DNA from: Oscillospiraceae bacterium
GTDB taxonomy: Bacteria > Bacillota > Clostridia > Oscillospirales > Oscillospiraceae
Reading direction: 5' to 3'
Length of the DNA stretch: 7,367 nt
Assembly (NCBI GenBank): GCA_020866945.1
Contig: JAJBVW010000068.1
Coordinates: 1-7,367 of the forward strand
Shown here piece after piece: positions 1 through 6,434 of this stretch; positions within the stretch are counted from its first letter, which is position 1; each line of letters opens with the position of its first letter. Below the pieces are notes generated by a model. It saw only the letters and a program-made list of their open reading frames with translations. It was not told where the DNA came from and did no database searches. A program made the translations under genes and the position numbers.

Positions 1-69
1 TTATAATGCAATAATGGAAATACATTTTTAATTGGAATTTATTTGTATAGAACATTAAATATTTAGGGA

Positions 70-97
70 TATACAATATCTTTACAAACGAAATACA
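70..97 (+). promoter_or_regulatory. Candidate OmpR/PhoB-type operator: three hexamers at 11-bp spacing
   Basis: Three related hexamers, TATACA (70-75), TTTACA (81-86) and AATACA (92-97), begin exactly 11 bp apart, one helical turn. OmpR/PhoB-family regulators bind tandem direct repeats of this spacing, and the Bacillus PhoP box is TT(A/C/T)A(C/T)A repeated with about 5 bp between copies. The middle copy matches that form perfectly, the first 5 of 6 and the last 4 of 6. The block lies about 115 bp upstream of the response-regulator start, so autoregulation is a reasonable inference. The surrounding DNA is AT-rich, so partial matches are expected by chance; the exact spacing is the main support. 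Confidence 0.4.
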
Positions 98-129
98 AAA
101 AGGGGATAGAAATGGGCATGAAACTGGCG

Positions 130-159
130 TACAATAGAAATCAGATAGGGACACTGTCC
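130..159 (+). promoter_or_regulatory. Possible -10 box and short dyad in the two-component leader
   Basis: TACAAT at 130-135 matches the sigma-A -10 box at 5 of 6 positions, but no good -35 hexamer lies 16-18 bp upstream. That would fit a promoter needing an activator bound at the repeats at 70-97. Just downstream, GGACA-C-TGTCC (149-159) is a perfect 5-bp dyad with one central base, which could be an operator half-site pair or a very small hairpin. A second weak pair, TTGGAA (32-37) and TTAAAT (55-60) with a 17-bp spacer, is an alternative promoter. Confidence 0.25.
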
Positions 160-212
160 GTGAAATCATGGAAGAGCATACTGGCGGCGAAAGCCGCGTT
201 GGAGGGATATTT

Positions 213-908
213 GTGTACGAACGAATTGTGATTATCGAGGATGACGACAGCATCCGCCGTCTTCTGGAGGTAGCGCTGAAAAGCAACGGCTATGACGTGG
301 CGGCCTTTAATAATGCCGTGGACGCGCTGGATGACATGGCCAAGACAACACCACGGCTTGTGACCATGGACATCATGATGGATGGGCTGGATGGGATTGA
401 GGCGCTGAAACTTATGCGGGCCTCGCCGTCGCTCAAATCCGTGCCGGTGATTCTGCTGACGGCAAAGGATCAGGAGATAGATAAAATATCCGGCCTGGAC
501 GCCGGGGCGGACGACTATGTGACCAAGCCATTCAGCGTACTGGAGCTGTGCGCTCGTATCCGTGCGCGGCTGCGTACCAGCGGAGATCTGAGCGGGCAGC
601 CGGTCTATGAATACGGCGCGCTGCGGATAAATCCGGATACCCGGGAGACCTGGGTGGAGGGCCGGCTGGTAGAGCTGACCTTCAAGGAGTTTGAACTTCT
701 GAAATTCTTTATGGAGCATCCCGACAAAAGCCTGCCGCGCAAGCTGCTGCTGGATAGGGTCTGGGGCGCCGACTATGTGGGCGAGACCCGCACCCTGGAC
801 ATCCACATTGGCACTCTCCGTCAAAAGATTGGGGATTCCCCGGAGAACAGCCGGTATATCAAGACCGTCTGGGGCATTTGCTACCGCTTTGTGGGGCAGG
901 GACAATGA
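213..908 (+). CDS. OmpR/PhoB-family response regulator (PhoP-like)
   Basis: A DNA-binding response regulator that is phosphorylated by the partner kinase encoded next to it. The GTG at 213 is chosen over an upstream ATG at 168 because GGAGGG (201-206) sits 6 bp before it and the protein then begins directly with the receiver fold (YERIVIIEDDD), giving 231 residues, usual for the family. The receiver domain is residues 1-120: acidic pocket D10-D12, phospho-acceptor D53 in VTMDIMM, LLTA switch and TKPFS lysine. The C-terminal winged helix follows (ELTFKEFELL, then TLDIHIGTLRQKIGD and the final wing). The wing reads GICYRF, where family members usually have a GxGYR-type sequence. Its TGA overlaps the kinase ATG (ATGA, 905-908), indicating translational coupling. 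The regulon cannot be told from the sequence; no phosphate-transport genes are adjacent. Confidence 0.95.
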   Translation: MYERIVIIEDDDSIRRLLEVALKSNGYDVAAFNNAVDALDDMAKTTPRLVTMDIMMDGLDGIEALKLMRASPSLKSVPVILLTAKDQEIDKISGLDAGADDYVTKPFSVLELCARIRARLRTSGDLSGQPVYEYGALRINPDTRETWVEGRLVELTFKEFELLKFFMEHPDKSLPRKLLLDRVWGADYVGETRTLDIHIGTLRQKIGDSPENSRYIKTVWGICYRFVGQGQ

Positions 909-1465
909 AACGGGCGCTGATTCGGGCCTTCGTGCTGACGCTGGTGATTGCCCTTCTTATCAGCGGCGTGATAAGCACTGTCATATTCGACCGCATGATG
1001 ACAGAGGAAAAGGAACAGGCCCTTACCGGCCTTGCCATGACACTCGCGGATTTGTATGACCCGGAGGCCGATGCGGATGACCAGGCCTCGCTTTTTGCCC
1101 TCCACAGCGGAGCGCGTGTCACGATCCTTTCCGCGGATGGCACGGTTATTGGAGATTCCCAGGCAGATTGGACTTCCATGGAGAATCACGGCGACAGAGA
1201 GGAAATCGTGGCTGCGTCCAAGGGCGAGCAGGCTGTGGCTATTCGTATCAGCGCTACCATTGGCTCCAAGCTGATGTATGCCGCCATCCAGACTTCCAGC
1301 GGGGATTATATCCGTCTGGCCCAGTCCTATGGCGGGGTGGGGACAAATCTTCTGTCCATCCTGCCGGGCATCCTTTTAGCGGCGCTGCTGGCACTGCTCA
1401 TCTCCGGCATTCTGGCGGGGCGTATTGTGTCCAATATCACAGGACAGGGCCGCTGGCCGCCATGA
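905..1465 (+). CDS. N-terminal half of the sensor kinase (membrane sensor part)
   Basis: As the sequence stands, translation from ATG 905 gives 186 residues. Basic residues (MKRALIR) precede a hydrophobic helix at about residues 8-28. An extracytoplasmic region of about 120 residues follows, then a second helix at about 150-172 (rich in Leu/Ala, ending ISGILAGRIVSNIT). The last seven residues (GQGRWPP) come from the shifted frame before TGA 1463-1465. The two-helix layout with an extracytoplasmic loop is typical of PhoR/WalK-like sensors. No conserved ligand-binding family was recognised in the loop. The product has no kinase core, so alone it could only anchor or compete. Confidence 0.7.
   Translation: MKRALIRAFVLTLVIALLISGVISTVIFDRMMTEEKEQALTGLAMTLADLYDPEADADDQASLFALHSGARVTILSADGTVIGDSQADWTSMENHGDREEIVAASKGEQAVAIRISATIGSKLMYAAIQTSSGDYIRLAQSYGGVGTNLLSILPGILLAALLALLISGILAGRIVSNITGQGRWPP
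1439..1448 (+). repeat. Tandem 5-bp duplication (ACAGG x2) causing the kinase frameshift
   Basis: ACAGG at 1439-1443 is repeated at 1444-1448. Five extra bases move the frame so that the upstream half ends at TGA 1463. Deleting either copy restores one continuous kinase frame. Such a direct duplication is what slipped-strand replication produces and can also remove. Confidence 0.85.
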
Positions 1466-2640
1466 ACGACAGCATGGACGGCGTGAAGGACGGCACTGCC
1501 ATGCTGGACGCGGACAGCTATCCCTATGAGGAATTACAGGATATGGCGGAGAAGATAAACGTCATTGCCGCAGACGTCAGCGCTGCTATTCGTGATTTAA
1601 GGGCGGAAAAGGACAGAACGGACTTTTTGCTGGACAATATGGGGGAGGGCGTTTTGCTGCTGGACAGAGACCGCCGTGTGCTGCTTATAAACGGCAGCGC
1701 CTGCGCCATTTTTGACTGCGGCAAGAGCCAGGTGCAGGGCGGCTATCTGCTGGAGGTCACCCGCCATCCCGCTGTGCTGGAAGCGGCGGAGGAAGCCCGA
1801 AGCGAAGGACGCGTCCACCAGGCGGAGATTGAACGCGCCGGACGCATTTATCAGGTGCGGTGTACGCCGGTGCGGGAACAGCCCGGCTGGGAGCAGGGAC
1901 TTATCCTGACCATGACGGATGTGACCGAGGCTAACCGCTCTGCTCAAATGCGGCAGGAGTTTTTCTCAAATGCCAGCCATGAGCTGAAAACGCCCATTAC
2001 CTCCATTAAGGGCAGCGCAGAGCTTCTTTGCTCTGACCTTCCCATGGACGATGACACACGACGCGAGCTGCTGGACGGCATCGGCAGGGAGACTGACCGC
2101 ATGAATACCCTGATTGGGGACATCATCATGCTCTCCCGCATTGAAAGCCGTCAGAGCGAGATTGAGCTGGAGGATATTGATTTTGCCCAGATTGTCGCCG
2201 TCTGCGTCAGTGAGGCGGCGCCCCTGGCACGAAGGAATCAGGTGACAATTAACACGGATATGAAGCCCACGGTTCTGTCCGCCAGTCGGCCCTTCCTGTA
2301 TCAGCTCGCGGATAATCTTCTCTCCAATGCTGTGAAGTATAACTGTGCCGGAGGGCAGGTGGACATATACCTCCGTCGGACAGGGGATAGAGTGGTTTTC
2401 TCCGTCCGAAACGATGGCGAGCCTATCCCGCCGGAGAGTCAAAGCCGCGTGTTTGAGCGCTTCTATCGGGTGGACAAGGGGCGCAGCCGCGCCGTAGGCG
2501 GTACCGGCCTGGGTCTTTCCATCGTGAAGCATACGGTGGACGCCATGGGCGGCGTTATCACGCTGACCAGCACCAGCGAGGAGGGGACAAAATTTGTGGT
2601 AGAGCTGCCCGCTGTGCAGCCAGCATGGGAAGACAAATAA
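1462..2640 (+). CDS. C-terminal half of the sensor kinase (PAS, HisKA, HATPase_c)
   Basis: From ATG 1462 a 392-residue soluble protein could be made. ATG 1462 overlaps the TGA (1463-1465) of the upstream half, so reinitiation is possible, though no strong Shine-Dalgarno is visible. A HAMP-like/coiled segment covers residues 1-45 and a PAS domain about 50-150 (FLLDNMGEGVLLLDRDRRV). The HisKA H-box is NASHELKTPITS with phospho-acceptor H173. The HATPase_c domain has its N-box in LADNLLSNAVKYN (N285), then NDGEPIP, FERFYRVDKG and GGTGLGLS (346-352). All catalytic motifs are intact. A half lacking the membrane sensor could act constitutively or not be signal-responsive. The same frame stays open upstream of 1462, but that translation does not look like a kinase sensor and is the shadow of the N-terminal half. 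Confidence 0.8.
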   Translation: MNDSMDGVKDGTAMLDADSYPYEELQDMAEKINVIAADVSAAIRDLRAEKDRTDFLLDNMGEGVLLLDRDRRVLLINGSACAIFDCGKSQVQGGYLLEVTRHPAVLEAAEEARSEGRVHQAEIERAGRIYQVRCTPVREQPGWEQGLILTMTDVTEANRSAQMRQEFFSNASHELKTPITSIKGSAELLCSDLPMDDDTRRELLDGIGRETDRMNTLIGDIIMLSRIESRQSEIELEDIDFAQIVAVCVSEAAPLARRNQVTINTDMKPTVLSASRPFLYQLADNLLSNAVKYNCAGGQVDIYLRRTGDRVVFSVRNDGEPIPPESQSRVFERFYRVDKGRSRAVGGTGLGLSIVKHTVDAMGGVITLTSTSEEGTKFVVELPAVQPAWEDK

Positions 2641-2651
2641 TATAAGAGAAA

Positions 2652-2705
2652 AGCCTGTATTCACAGATGGCATTGAACGCCAGTGAATACAGGCTCTAAT
2701 TTTTT
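2652..2705 (+). terminator. Strong intrinsic terminator after the two-component genes
   Basis: AGCCTGTATTCAC (2652-2664) pairs perfectly over 13 bp with GTGAATACAGGCT (2683-2695). The loop contains a further TGGC/GCCA pairing (2668-2671 with 2679-2682). Six T residues follow at 2700-2705. It begins 11 bases after the kinase stop and insulates the next operon. The upstream flank is A-rich (AGAGAAA), so weak activity on the other strand is possible, but no minus-strand gene needs it. Confidence 0.92.
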
Positions 2706-2737
2706 ATGAAAGCAGTGCCGGGGAAAGGTTTAGCCTC

Positions 2738-2766
2738 TCGACCTTGGCTCATTATTGTGATACAAT
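2738..2766 (+). promoter_or_regulatory. Promoter with extended -10 for the GTPase-NYN/ylmH operon
   Basis: TCGACC (2738-2743, 4 of 6 to TTGACA) is followed after exactly 17 bp by TACAAT (2761-2766, 5 of 6 to TATAAT). TGA immediately before the -10 gives the extended TGn element. Transcription would start near 2773, leaving about 34 nt of leader with AGGAGGAGG at 2792-2800. It lies directly behind the terminator at 2652-2705, supporting an independent transcription unit. No leader peptide or attenuator like that of tet(M) fits in so short a leader. Confidence 0.6.
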
Positions 2767-2806
2767 ACCCCCAGCGCGGCCGGATGGCGGCAGGAGGAGG
2801 GATATT

Positions 2807-5365
2807 ATGCCGAAAAAAAATATCTGCGCAGGTCTGCTTGCCCATGTGGACGCAGGGAAAACAACCATGGCGGAGAGTATGCTGTATCTGACAGGGAAGA
2901 TAAAAAAGCCTGGACGGGTTGACCATCGGAACACCTACCTGGACACGCATGACCTGGAACGGGACAGAGGCATCACCATCTTTTCCAAGCAGGCTATTCT
3001 GCCGTTGGGCGACATTGAGCTTACGCTGCTGGACACCCCCGGCCATGCGGATTTTTCCCCGGAGGCGGAGCGGGTGCTGCAAGCGCTGGATTATGCCATT
3101 TTGGTCATCAGCGGCACGGACGGCGTTCAGGCCCATACGGAGACCTTGTGGGCCTTGCTGCGGCGGTATAAGGTTCCTGCCTTTGTGTTTGTGTCCAAAA
3201 TGGATGTGCCGGGAACGGACAGAAACGCTCTGATGGACGAGCTTCGCCGTCGCCTGGGAGATGGCTGCGTGGATTTCTCCCCTGCCGGAGAGAGTCTCCG
3301 GGACGAGACCATCGCCATGCTGGACGAGGGAGTGCTGGATGATTTTCTGGAAACGGGCCGCGTTTCTGATGAGGGCGTCGCGGAGCTGATACGCAGACGG
3401 CGGATGTTTGCATGCTTTTTCGGCTCCGGCCTGCGGATGGACGGGGTAGAGGAGTTCTTGGCCGCCCTGGGCCGCTATATGCGTCAGCCCCAGTATCCTG
3501 CCCCCTTTGCCGCGCGGGTTTTTAAAATTGCCAGAGACGGCCAAGGGAACCGCCTTACCTATATAAAAATAACCGGCGGAACGCTTTCCGTCCGAACCCC
3601 TGTCCGCTATCTGCCGCCCCACGGCGGGGAGGCGCTGGAGGAGAAGATAAGCCAGATCCGGCTGTATTCCGGCTTGAAATTTGACGCTGTCCCGCAGGTA
3701 GAGGCAGGGCAGGTGTGCGCCGTTACGGGCCTTACGAAAAGCTGGCCCGGCCAGGGCCTTGGCATGGAGCCGGATGGCGCGGAACCCTTGCTGACGCCGG
3801 TGCTGGGTTATCGTCTGGTACTGCCAAAGGGCTGCGAGGAGCGGGTCATGCTGCCAAAGCTGAAGCTGCTGGAGGAGGAAGAGCCGCAGCTCCATGTGGC
3901 GTGGCAGGAGGGCCTGGGCCAGATTCACGTTCAGCTCATGGGTGCGGTGCAGACGGAGGTGCTGAAAAGCCTTATCCAGGAGCGTTTCGGTGTGGAGGTG
4001 GAGCTGGACACCGGGCGTATCTTATATCAGGAGACCATCGCCGGGCCGGTGGAGGGGGTGGGCCACTTTGAGCCGCTTCGCCATTACGCGGAGGTGCATT
4101 TGCTTCTGGAGCCGGGAGAGCCAGGCTCCGGCATTGTGGTAGATACCGTATGCAGCGAGGATGTACTGGACAGGAACTGGCAGCGTCTGATTTTGACCCA
4201 CCTGGAGGAAAAGCAGCACCTGGGCGTATTAACCGGATCCCCGCTGACGGACGTGAAAATCACACTCCTGGCCGGGCGGGCCCATCCCAAGCACACGGAG
4301 GGCGGGGACTTCCGCCAGGCCACCTATCGGGCGGTGCGTCAGGGGCTGATGCAGGCCGAGAGTGTGCTGCTGGAGCCTTACTACGCCTTTGAGCTGGAGG
4401 TACCTTCTGACCAGGTGGGCCGGGCCATCAGCGACATTCGGGCCATGGGCGGCACCCACGAAAGCCCCCTGACCCAGGAGGACAGGGCAGCGCTGACCGG
4501 CTCCGCCCCGGTGGCCGCCATGGAGGGGTATATGACCCAGGTAGCTGCCTATACGCGGGGCCGGGGCCGCCTTATCTGCCGCCCGGACGGTTTTCGTCCA
4601 TGCCGGAACGCACAGGCTGTCATAGAGGAAATCGGCTACGACCCGGAGGCGGATGTGCAAAACACACCGGACAGTGTGTTCTGTGCCCATGGGGGCGGGT
4701 TCAACGTAAAATGGGACAAGGTTCATGAGTATATGCATCTGGACAGCGGACTGGCCTCGCCTGACCAGCCGGAAACTGCCGCGCCCAGAATCTACCCCTG
4801 GAATCTGGATATAGACGAGAAGGAGCTGGAGGCCATCATGGAGCGGGAGTTTGGCCCCATCCGGCGGCCTGTCTATTCCACGCCAGTCCGCGCTGCTGCC
4901 AGCGAGGCCCCCAAGGCGCCGCCCAAGCGGGAGTGCATCATTGTGGACGGATATAACGTCATATTTGCCTGGGACGAGCTGAAAGCCCTGGCCGCACGGA
5001 GCCTTGATTTGGCACGAAGCCGACTGATGGATATGCTGGCCAGCTACCAGGGCTATACCGGACGGAACGTGGTGCTGGTATTCGATGCCTACAAAGCTCC
5101 CGGCAACCACGACGGGGCGAAATTTGACCAGGCCGGTCTTCATGTGGCCTACACCAAGGAGGGGGAGACGGCGGATATGTATATCGAGGCACTGGCCGGA
5201 CAGATTGGCAAAAACGAGTCTGTGCGGGTCGTCACCTCTGACAGACTCATTCGGCTGGGGGTGCTGCGGGCCGGTATCCTGCGGACATCCTCCAACGAAT
5301 TTATATTGGAGGTAAAGCAGACGTTGGAGCAAATAAGTTCGGTATTGAAAGAAACGCAGAAATAA
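2807..5365 (+). CDS. Tet(M)/EF-G-like ribosomal GTPase fused to a C-terminal NYN (YacP/Rae1-like) RNase domain
   Basis: Start ATG 2807 is preceded by AGGAGGAGG (2792-2800) and opens straight into the GTPase; the product has 852 residues, against about 640 for Tet(M). G1 is AHVDAGKTT (12-20), switch I DRGITI (53-58), G3 DTPGHADF (76-83). G4 reads SKMD (130-133), with Ser for the usual Asn. EF-G-like domains II-V follow, with a domain-IV loop AHPKHTEGGDFR (492-503), then a linker containing YPWNLDIDEKELEAIME. The NYN domain (about 709-850) carries VDGYN (D714), FDAYK (D760), EGETAD (E787, D790) and VVTSDR (D812), the acidic set expected of a YacP/Rae1-type nuclease. Tet(M) family proteins bind the ribosomal A site, and Bacillus Rae1 cuts mRNA there, so a GTP-driven A-site factor delivering an mRNA endonuclease is inferred. 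Automatic pipelines would probably call this a tetracycline-resistance protein; the sequence alone does not support resistance. Confidence 0.9.
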   Translation: MPKKNICAGLLAHVDAGKTTMAESMLYLTGKIKKPGRVDHRNTYLDTHDLERDRGITIFSKQAILPLGDIELTLLDTPGHADFSPEAERVLQALDYAILVISGTDGVQAHTETLWALLRRYKVPAFVFVSKMDVPGTDRNALMDELRRRLGDGCVDFSPAGESLRDETIAMLDEGVLDDFLETGRVSDEGVAELIRRRRMFACFFGSGLRMDGVEEFLAALGRYMRQPQYPAPFAARVFKIARDGQGNRLTYIKITGGTLSVRTPVRYLPPHGGEALEEKISQIRLYSGLKFDAVPQVEAGQVCAVTGLTKSWPGQGLGMEPDGAEPLLTPVLGYRLVLPKGCEERVMLPKLKLLEEEEPQLHVAWQEGLGQIHVQLMGAVQTEVLKSLIQERFGVEVELDTGRILYQETIAGPVEGVGHFEPLRHYAEVHLLLEPGEPGSGIVVDTVCSEDVLDRNWQRLILTHLEEKQHLGVLTGSPLTDVKITLLAGRAHPKHTEGGDFRQATYRAVRQGLMQAESVLLEPYYAFELEVPSDQVGRAISDIRAMGGTHESPLTQEDRAALTGSAPVAAMEGYMTQVAAYTRGRGRLICRPDGFRPCRNAQAVIEEIGYDPEADVQNTPDSVFCAHGGGFNVKWDKVHEYMHLDSGLASPDQPETAAPRIYPWNLDIDEKELEAIMEREFGPIRRPVYSTPVRAAASEAPKAPPKRECIIVDGYNVIFAWDELKALAARSLDLARSRLMDMLASYQGYTGRNVVLVFDAYKAPGNHDGAKFDQAGLHVAYTKEGETADMYIEALAGQIGKNESVRVVTSDRLIRLGVLRAGILRTSSNEFILEVKQTLEQISSVLKETQK

Positions 5366-5368
5366 GTC

Positions 5369-6115
5369 ATGGAAAAGGAATTGGAAAAGCGCATAGAGGA
5401 GCTGGCCGAGCGCAGCCAGCGGTCGGGAAGGGTCACAATGACCAGCTTTCTTACTCCGGCAGAGCTATTTGAGGCAAACGCCTGGGCGGAGCGGCAGGAC
5501 TGGTGCAATTCCCTGGCCTTCGGCGGGCATCCCGCCTGCGAGCGACAGGTGATGTTCTTTCTGCCGGATTATATGGAGCCGGAGGATTTTTCAGGGGAGG
5601 ACTATATCCACGCCCTGCGGGTGCGGGCCTATTACGCCGCGCCCGGCCATCGGGATTATATGGGCGCGGCCTTGGGGCTGGGCATCCGGCGGGAATTTAT
5701 GGGGGACATCTGGGTAGAGGAGGACAGCGCGGTTATTTTTTGCCTTCCCTCGGTAGAGCGGCTTTTGCTGGAGGAACTGAAAACCGTAGGCCGGGCTAAT
5801 GTGAAGGTATCTCCGCTGTCGCTGTCTGAGCTGCCGGAACCGGAACGGAAGGTGAAGACCATGTCCTTCACAGTGAAAAGCATGCGGCTGGACGCGGTGG
5901 CCGGGCATATGTTCGGCCTGTCCCGCAGCGCTGCGGCGGAGGCTATCCGTCAGGGGGGTGTTTCGCTGAATTATACCCCGTGTCTCCATGTGGATGCGCC
6001 CGTGTCTGCGGGAGATATTCTGTCCCTTCGGGGCCGAGGAAAGGGCGCACTGACCAGTGTCGGGGAAAAATCGAAGAAGGATCGCATTTTTCTGGAGGCA
6101 GAGATATATTTATGA
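5369..6115 (+). CDS. ylmH: YlmH-family S4 RNA-binding protein (ribosome quality control)
   Basis: A 248-residue protein matching the length and layout of YlmH (about 257 residues in Bacillus). It has an N-terminal alpha/beta region (about 20-150) with FGGHPACERQVMFFLPDY, a middle segment with GLGIRREFMGDIWVEE, and a C-terminal S4 domain at about 170-230 (MRLDAVAGHMFGLSRSAAAEAI, then LRGRGKG). S4 domains bind structured RNA. In Bacillus, YlmH binds 50S subunits carrying peptidyl-tRNA and can act in ribosome-associated quality control like RqcP. ATG 5369 lies 3 bases after the stop of the GTPase-NYN gene, without a good Shine-Dalgarno, implying translational coupling. In Bacillus the gene lies in the sepF-ylmG-ylmH-divIVA division cluster; here it is linked to a ribosomal GTPase/RNase instead. 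No clear terminator was found downstream. Confidence 0.88.
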   Translation: MEKELEKRIEELAERSQRSGRVTMTSFLTPAELFEANAWAERQDWCNSLAFGGHPACERQVMFFLPDYMEPEDFSGEDYIHALRVRAYYAAPGHRDYMGAALGLGIRREFMGDIWVEEDSAVIFCLPSVERLLLEELKTVGRANVKVSPLSLSELPEPERKVKTMSFTVKSMRLDAVAGHMFGLSRSAAAEAIRQGGVSLNYTPCLHVDAPVSAGDILSLRGRGKGALTSVGEKSKKDRIFLEAEIYL

Positions 6116-6210
6116 TGAAAGTCCGGGGAGATTTCCGGCAATGCAATGTTGATGAATCAGACTCGGATAAACGTGAATTTTCAATTGAGCGGGCTTATAA
6201 CCGGTTTTAA
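6112..6210 (+). CDS. Possible 32-codon ORF coupled to ylmH
   Basis: ATG 6112 overlaps the ylmH TGA (ATGA, 6112-6115), and GGAGG lies at 6094-6098, 13 bases upstream, rather far. The predicted peptide, starting MMKVRGDFRQCNVDES and ending SIERAYNRF, is strongly charged with no membrane segment or known motif. The ATGA overlap could be chance, and the region is already AT-rich like non-coding DNA. It could equally be untranslated 3' sequence. Not recognised as any family. Confidence 0.2.
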   Translation: MMKVRGDFRQCNVDESDSDKREFSIERAYNRF

Positions 6211-6434
6211 ATGAGATTTTGAGAATTTGAGAGTTATAAGTGGTTTGGGGTTCTCCCTTTCATGCATACATGATAGCCATACATTCACCTATTTATCAAT
6301 CAGTTTTTCATGAAAACATGAAATTGTAATATTTGTTACTTTTTTCGGCCACTGGCCTCTGCTCCCTGGCGGGGGAATAGGCAGCAACACCGACCCCGGG
6401 GCGGGGAACCTTAAAAATTCCGCAAAAAAAGTTC
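6211..6434. other. Intergenic stretch with a GC-rich structured island
   Basis: No gene is supported here. The left part is AT-rich and contains a 12-bp palindrome, TTTTCATGAAAA (6305-6316). A sharply bounded GC-rich island occupies 6346-6406: GGCC-ACT-GGCC (6347-6357), then CTGC-TCCC (6359-6366) able to pair with GGGA (6373-6376) and GCAG (6381-6384) around a TGGCGG loop, then CCCCGGGG (6394-6401). GC-rich folding islands in AT-rich DNA are a common sign of structured RNA, but no T-run follows, so neither terminator nor RNA gene can be assigned. It could also be a remnant of GC-rich coding DNA. Confidence 0.35.
6407..6418 (+). repeat. Direct repeat copy 1 (AACCTTAAAAAT)
   Basis: This 12-mer recurs identically at 6881-6892, 474 bp downstream. 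Both copies are followed by a short TCC/CC and an A-rich run. The pair brackets the XRE-like gene and its repeat-rich downstream region. It may be a trace of an insertion boundary, or chance in AT-rich DNA. Confidence 0.35.

Larger units (their letters stand above)
905..2640 (+). pseudogene. PhoR-type sensor histidine kinase, frameshifted by a 5-bp duplication
   Basis: Taken as one gene, this is a membrane sensor kinase of about 576 residues: TM helix, extracellular sensor region, second TM helix, HAMP-like linker, PAS domain, HisKA and HATPase_c. The reading frame breaks at 1439-1448, where ACAGG occurs twice in tandem. Removing one copy joins the frames as RIVSNIT-GPLAAMND, a normal-looking TM2/HAMP join. 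Everything on either side of the break is intact, with all kinase motifs present, so the change is recent, reversible or a sequencing/assembly error rather than long decay. Because a stop-start overlap follows the break, the gene may still give two polypeptides, described in the next two entries. Confidence 0.75.

Noticed and set aside
141..905. 254-codon minus-strand frame over the response regulator
   Set aside because: It mirrors the regulator codons and has no recognisable domain; the plus-strand protein is a textbook receiver plus winged helix.
1168..1461. Upstream extension of the kinase C-terminal frame
   Set aside because: The translation there is not sensor-like, whereas the other frame gives the expected sensor loop and TM2; the 5-bp duplication explains the change of frame.
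2744..2806. Upstream TTG start adding 21 residues to the GTPase
   Set aside because: It overlaps the predicted promoter and has no ribosome site; ATG 2807 has a perfect AGGAGG and starts at the GTPase fold.
2696..3928. 410-codon open frame on the minus strand opposite the GTPase
   Set aside because: It is antisense to the strongly supported GTPase domain, shows no recognisable domain, and lacks a supporting promoter or ribosome site; long antisense frames are common in GC-rich coding DNA.
4229..5332. 367-codon open frame on the minus strand opposite the GTPase-NYN region
   Set aside because: No protein-like motifs were seen, and it is fully covered by a plus-strand gene with intact catalytic motifs.
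6116..6210. Intrinsic terminator after ylmH
   Set aside because: Only short imperfect dyads are present (for example around CCGGGGA/TTTCCGG, 6122-6138, and the near-palindrome at 6195-6210), with no stable stem followed by a T-run.
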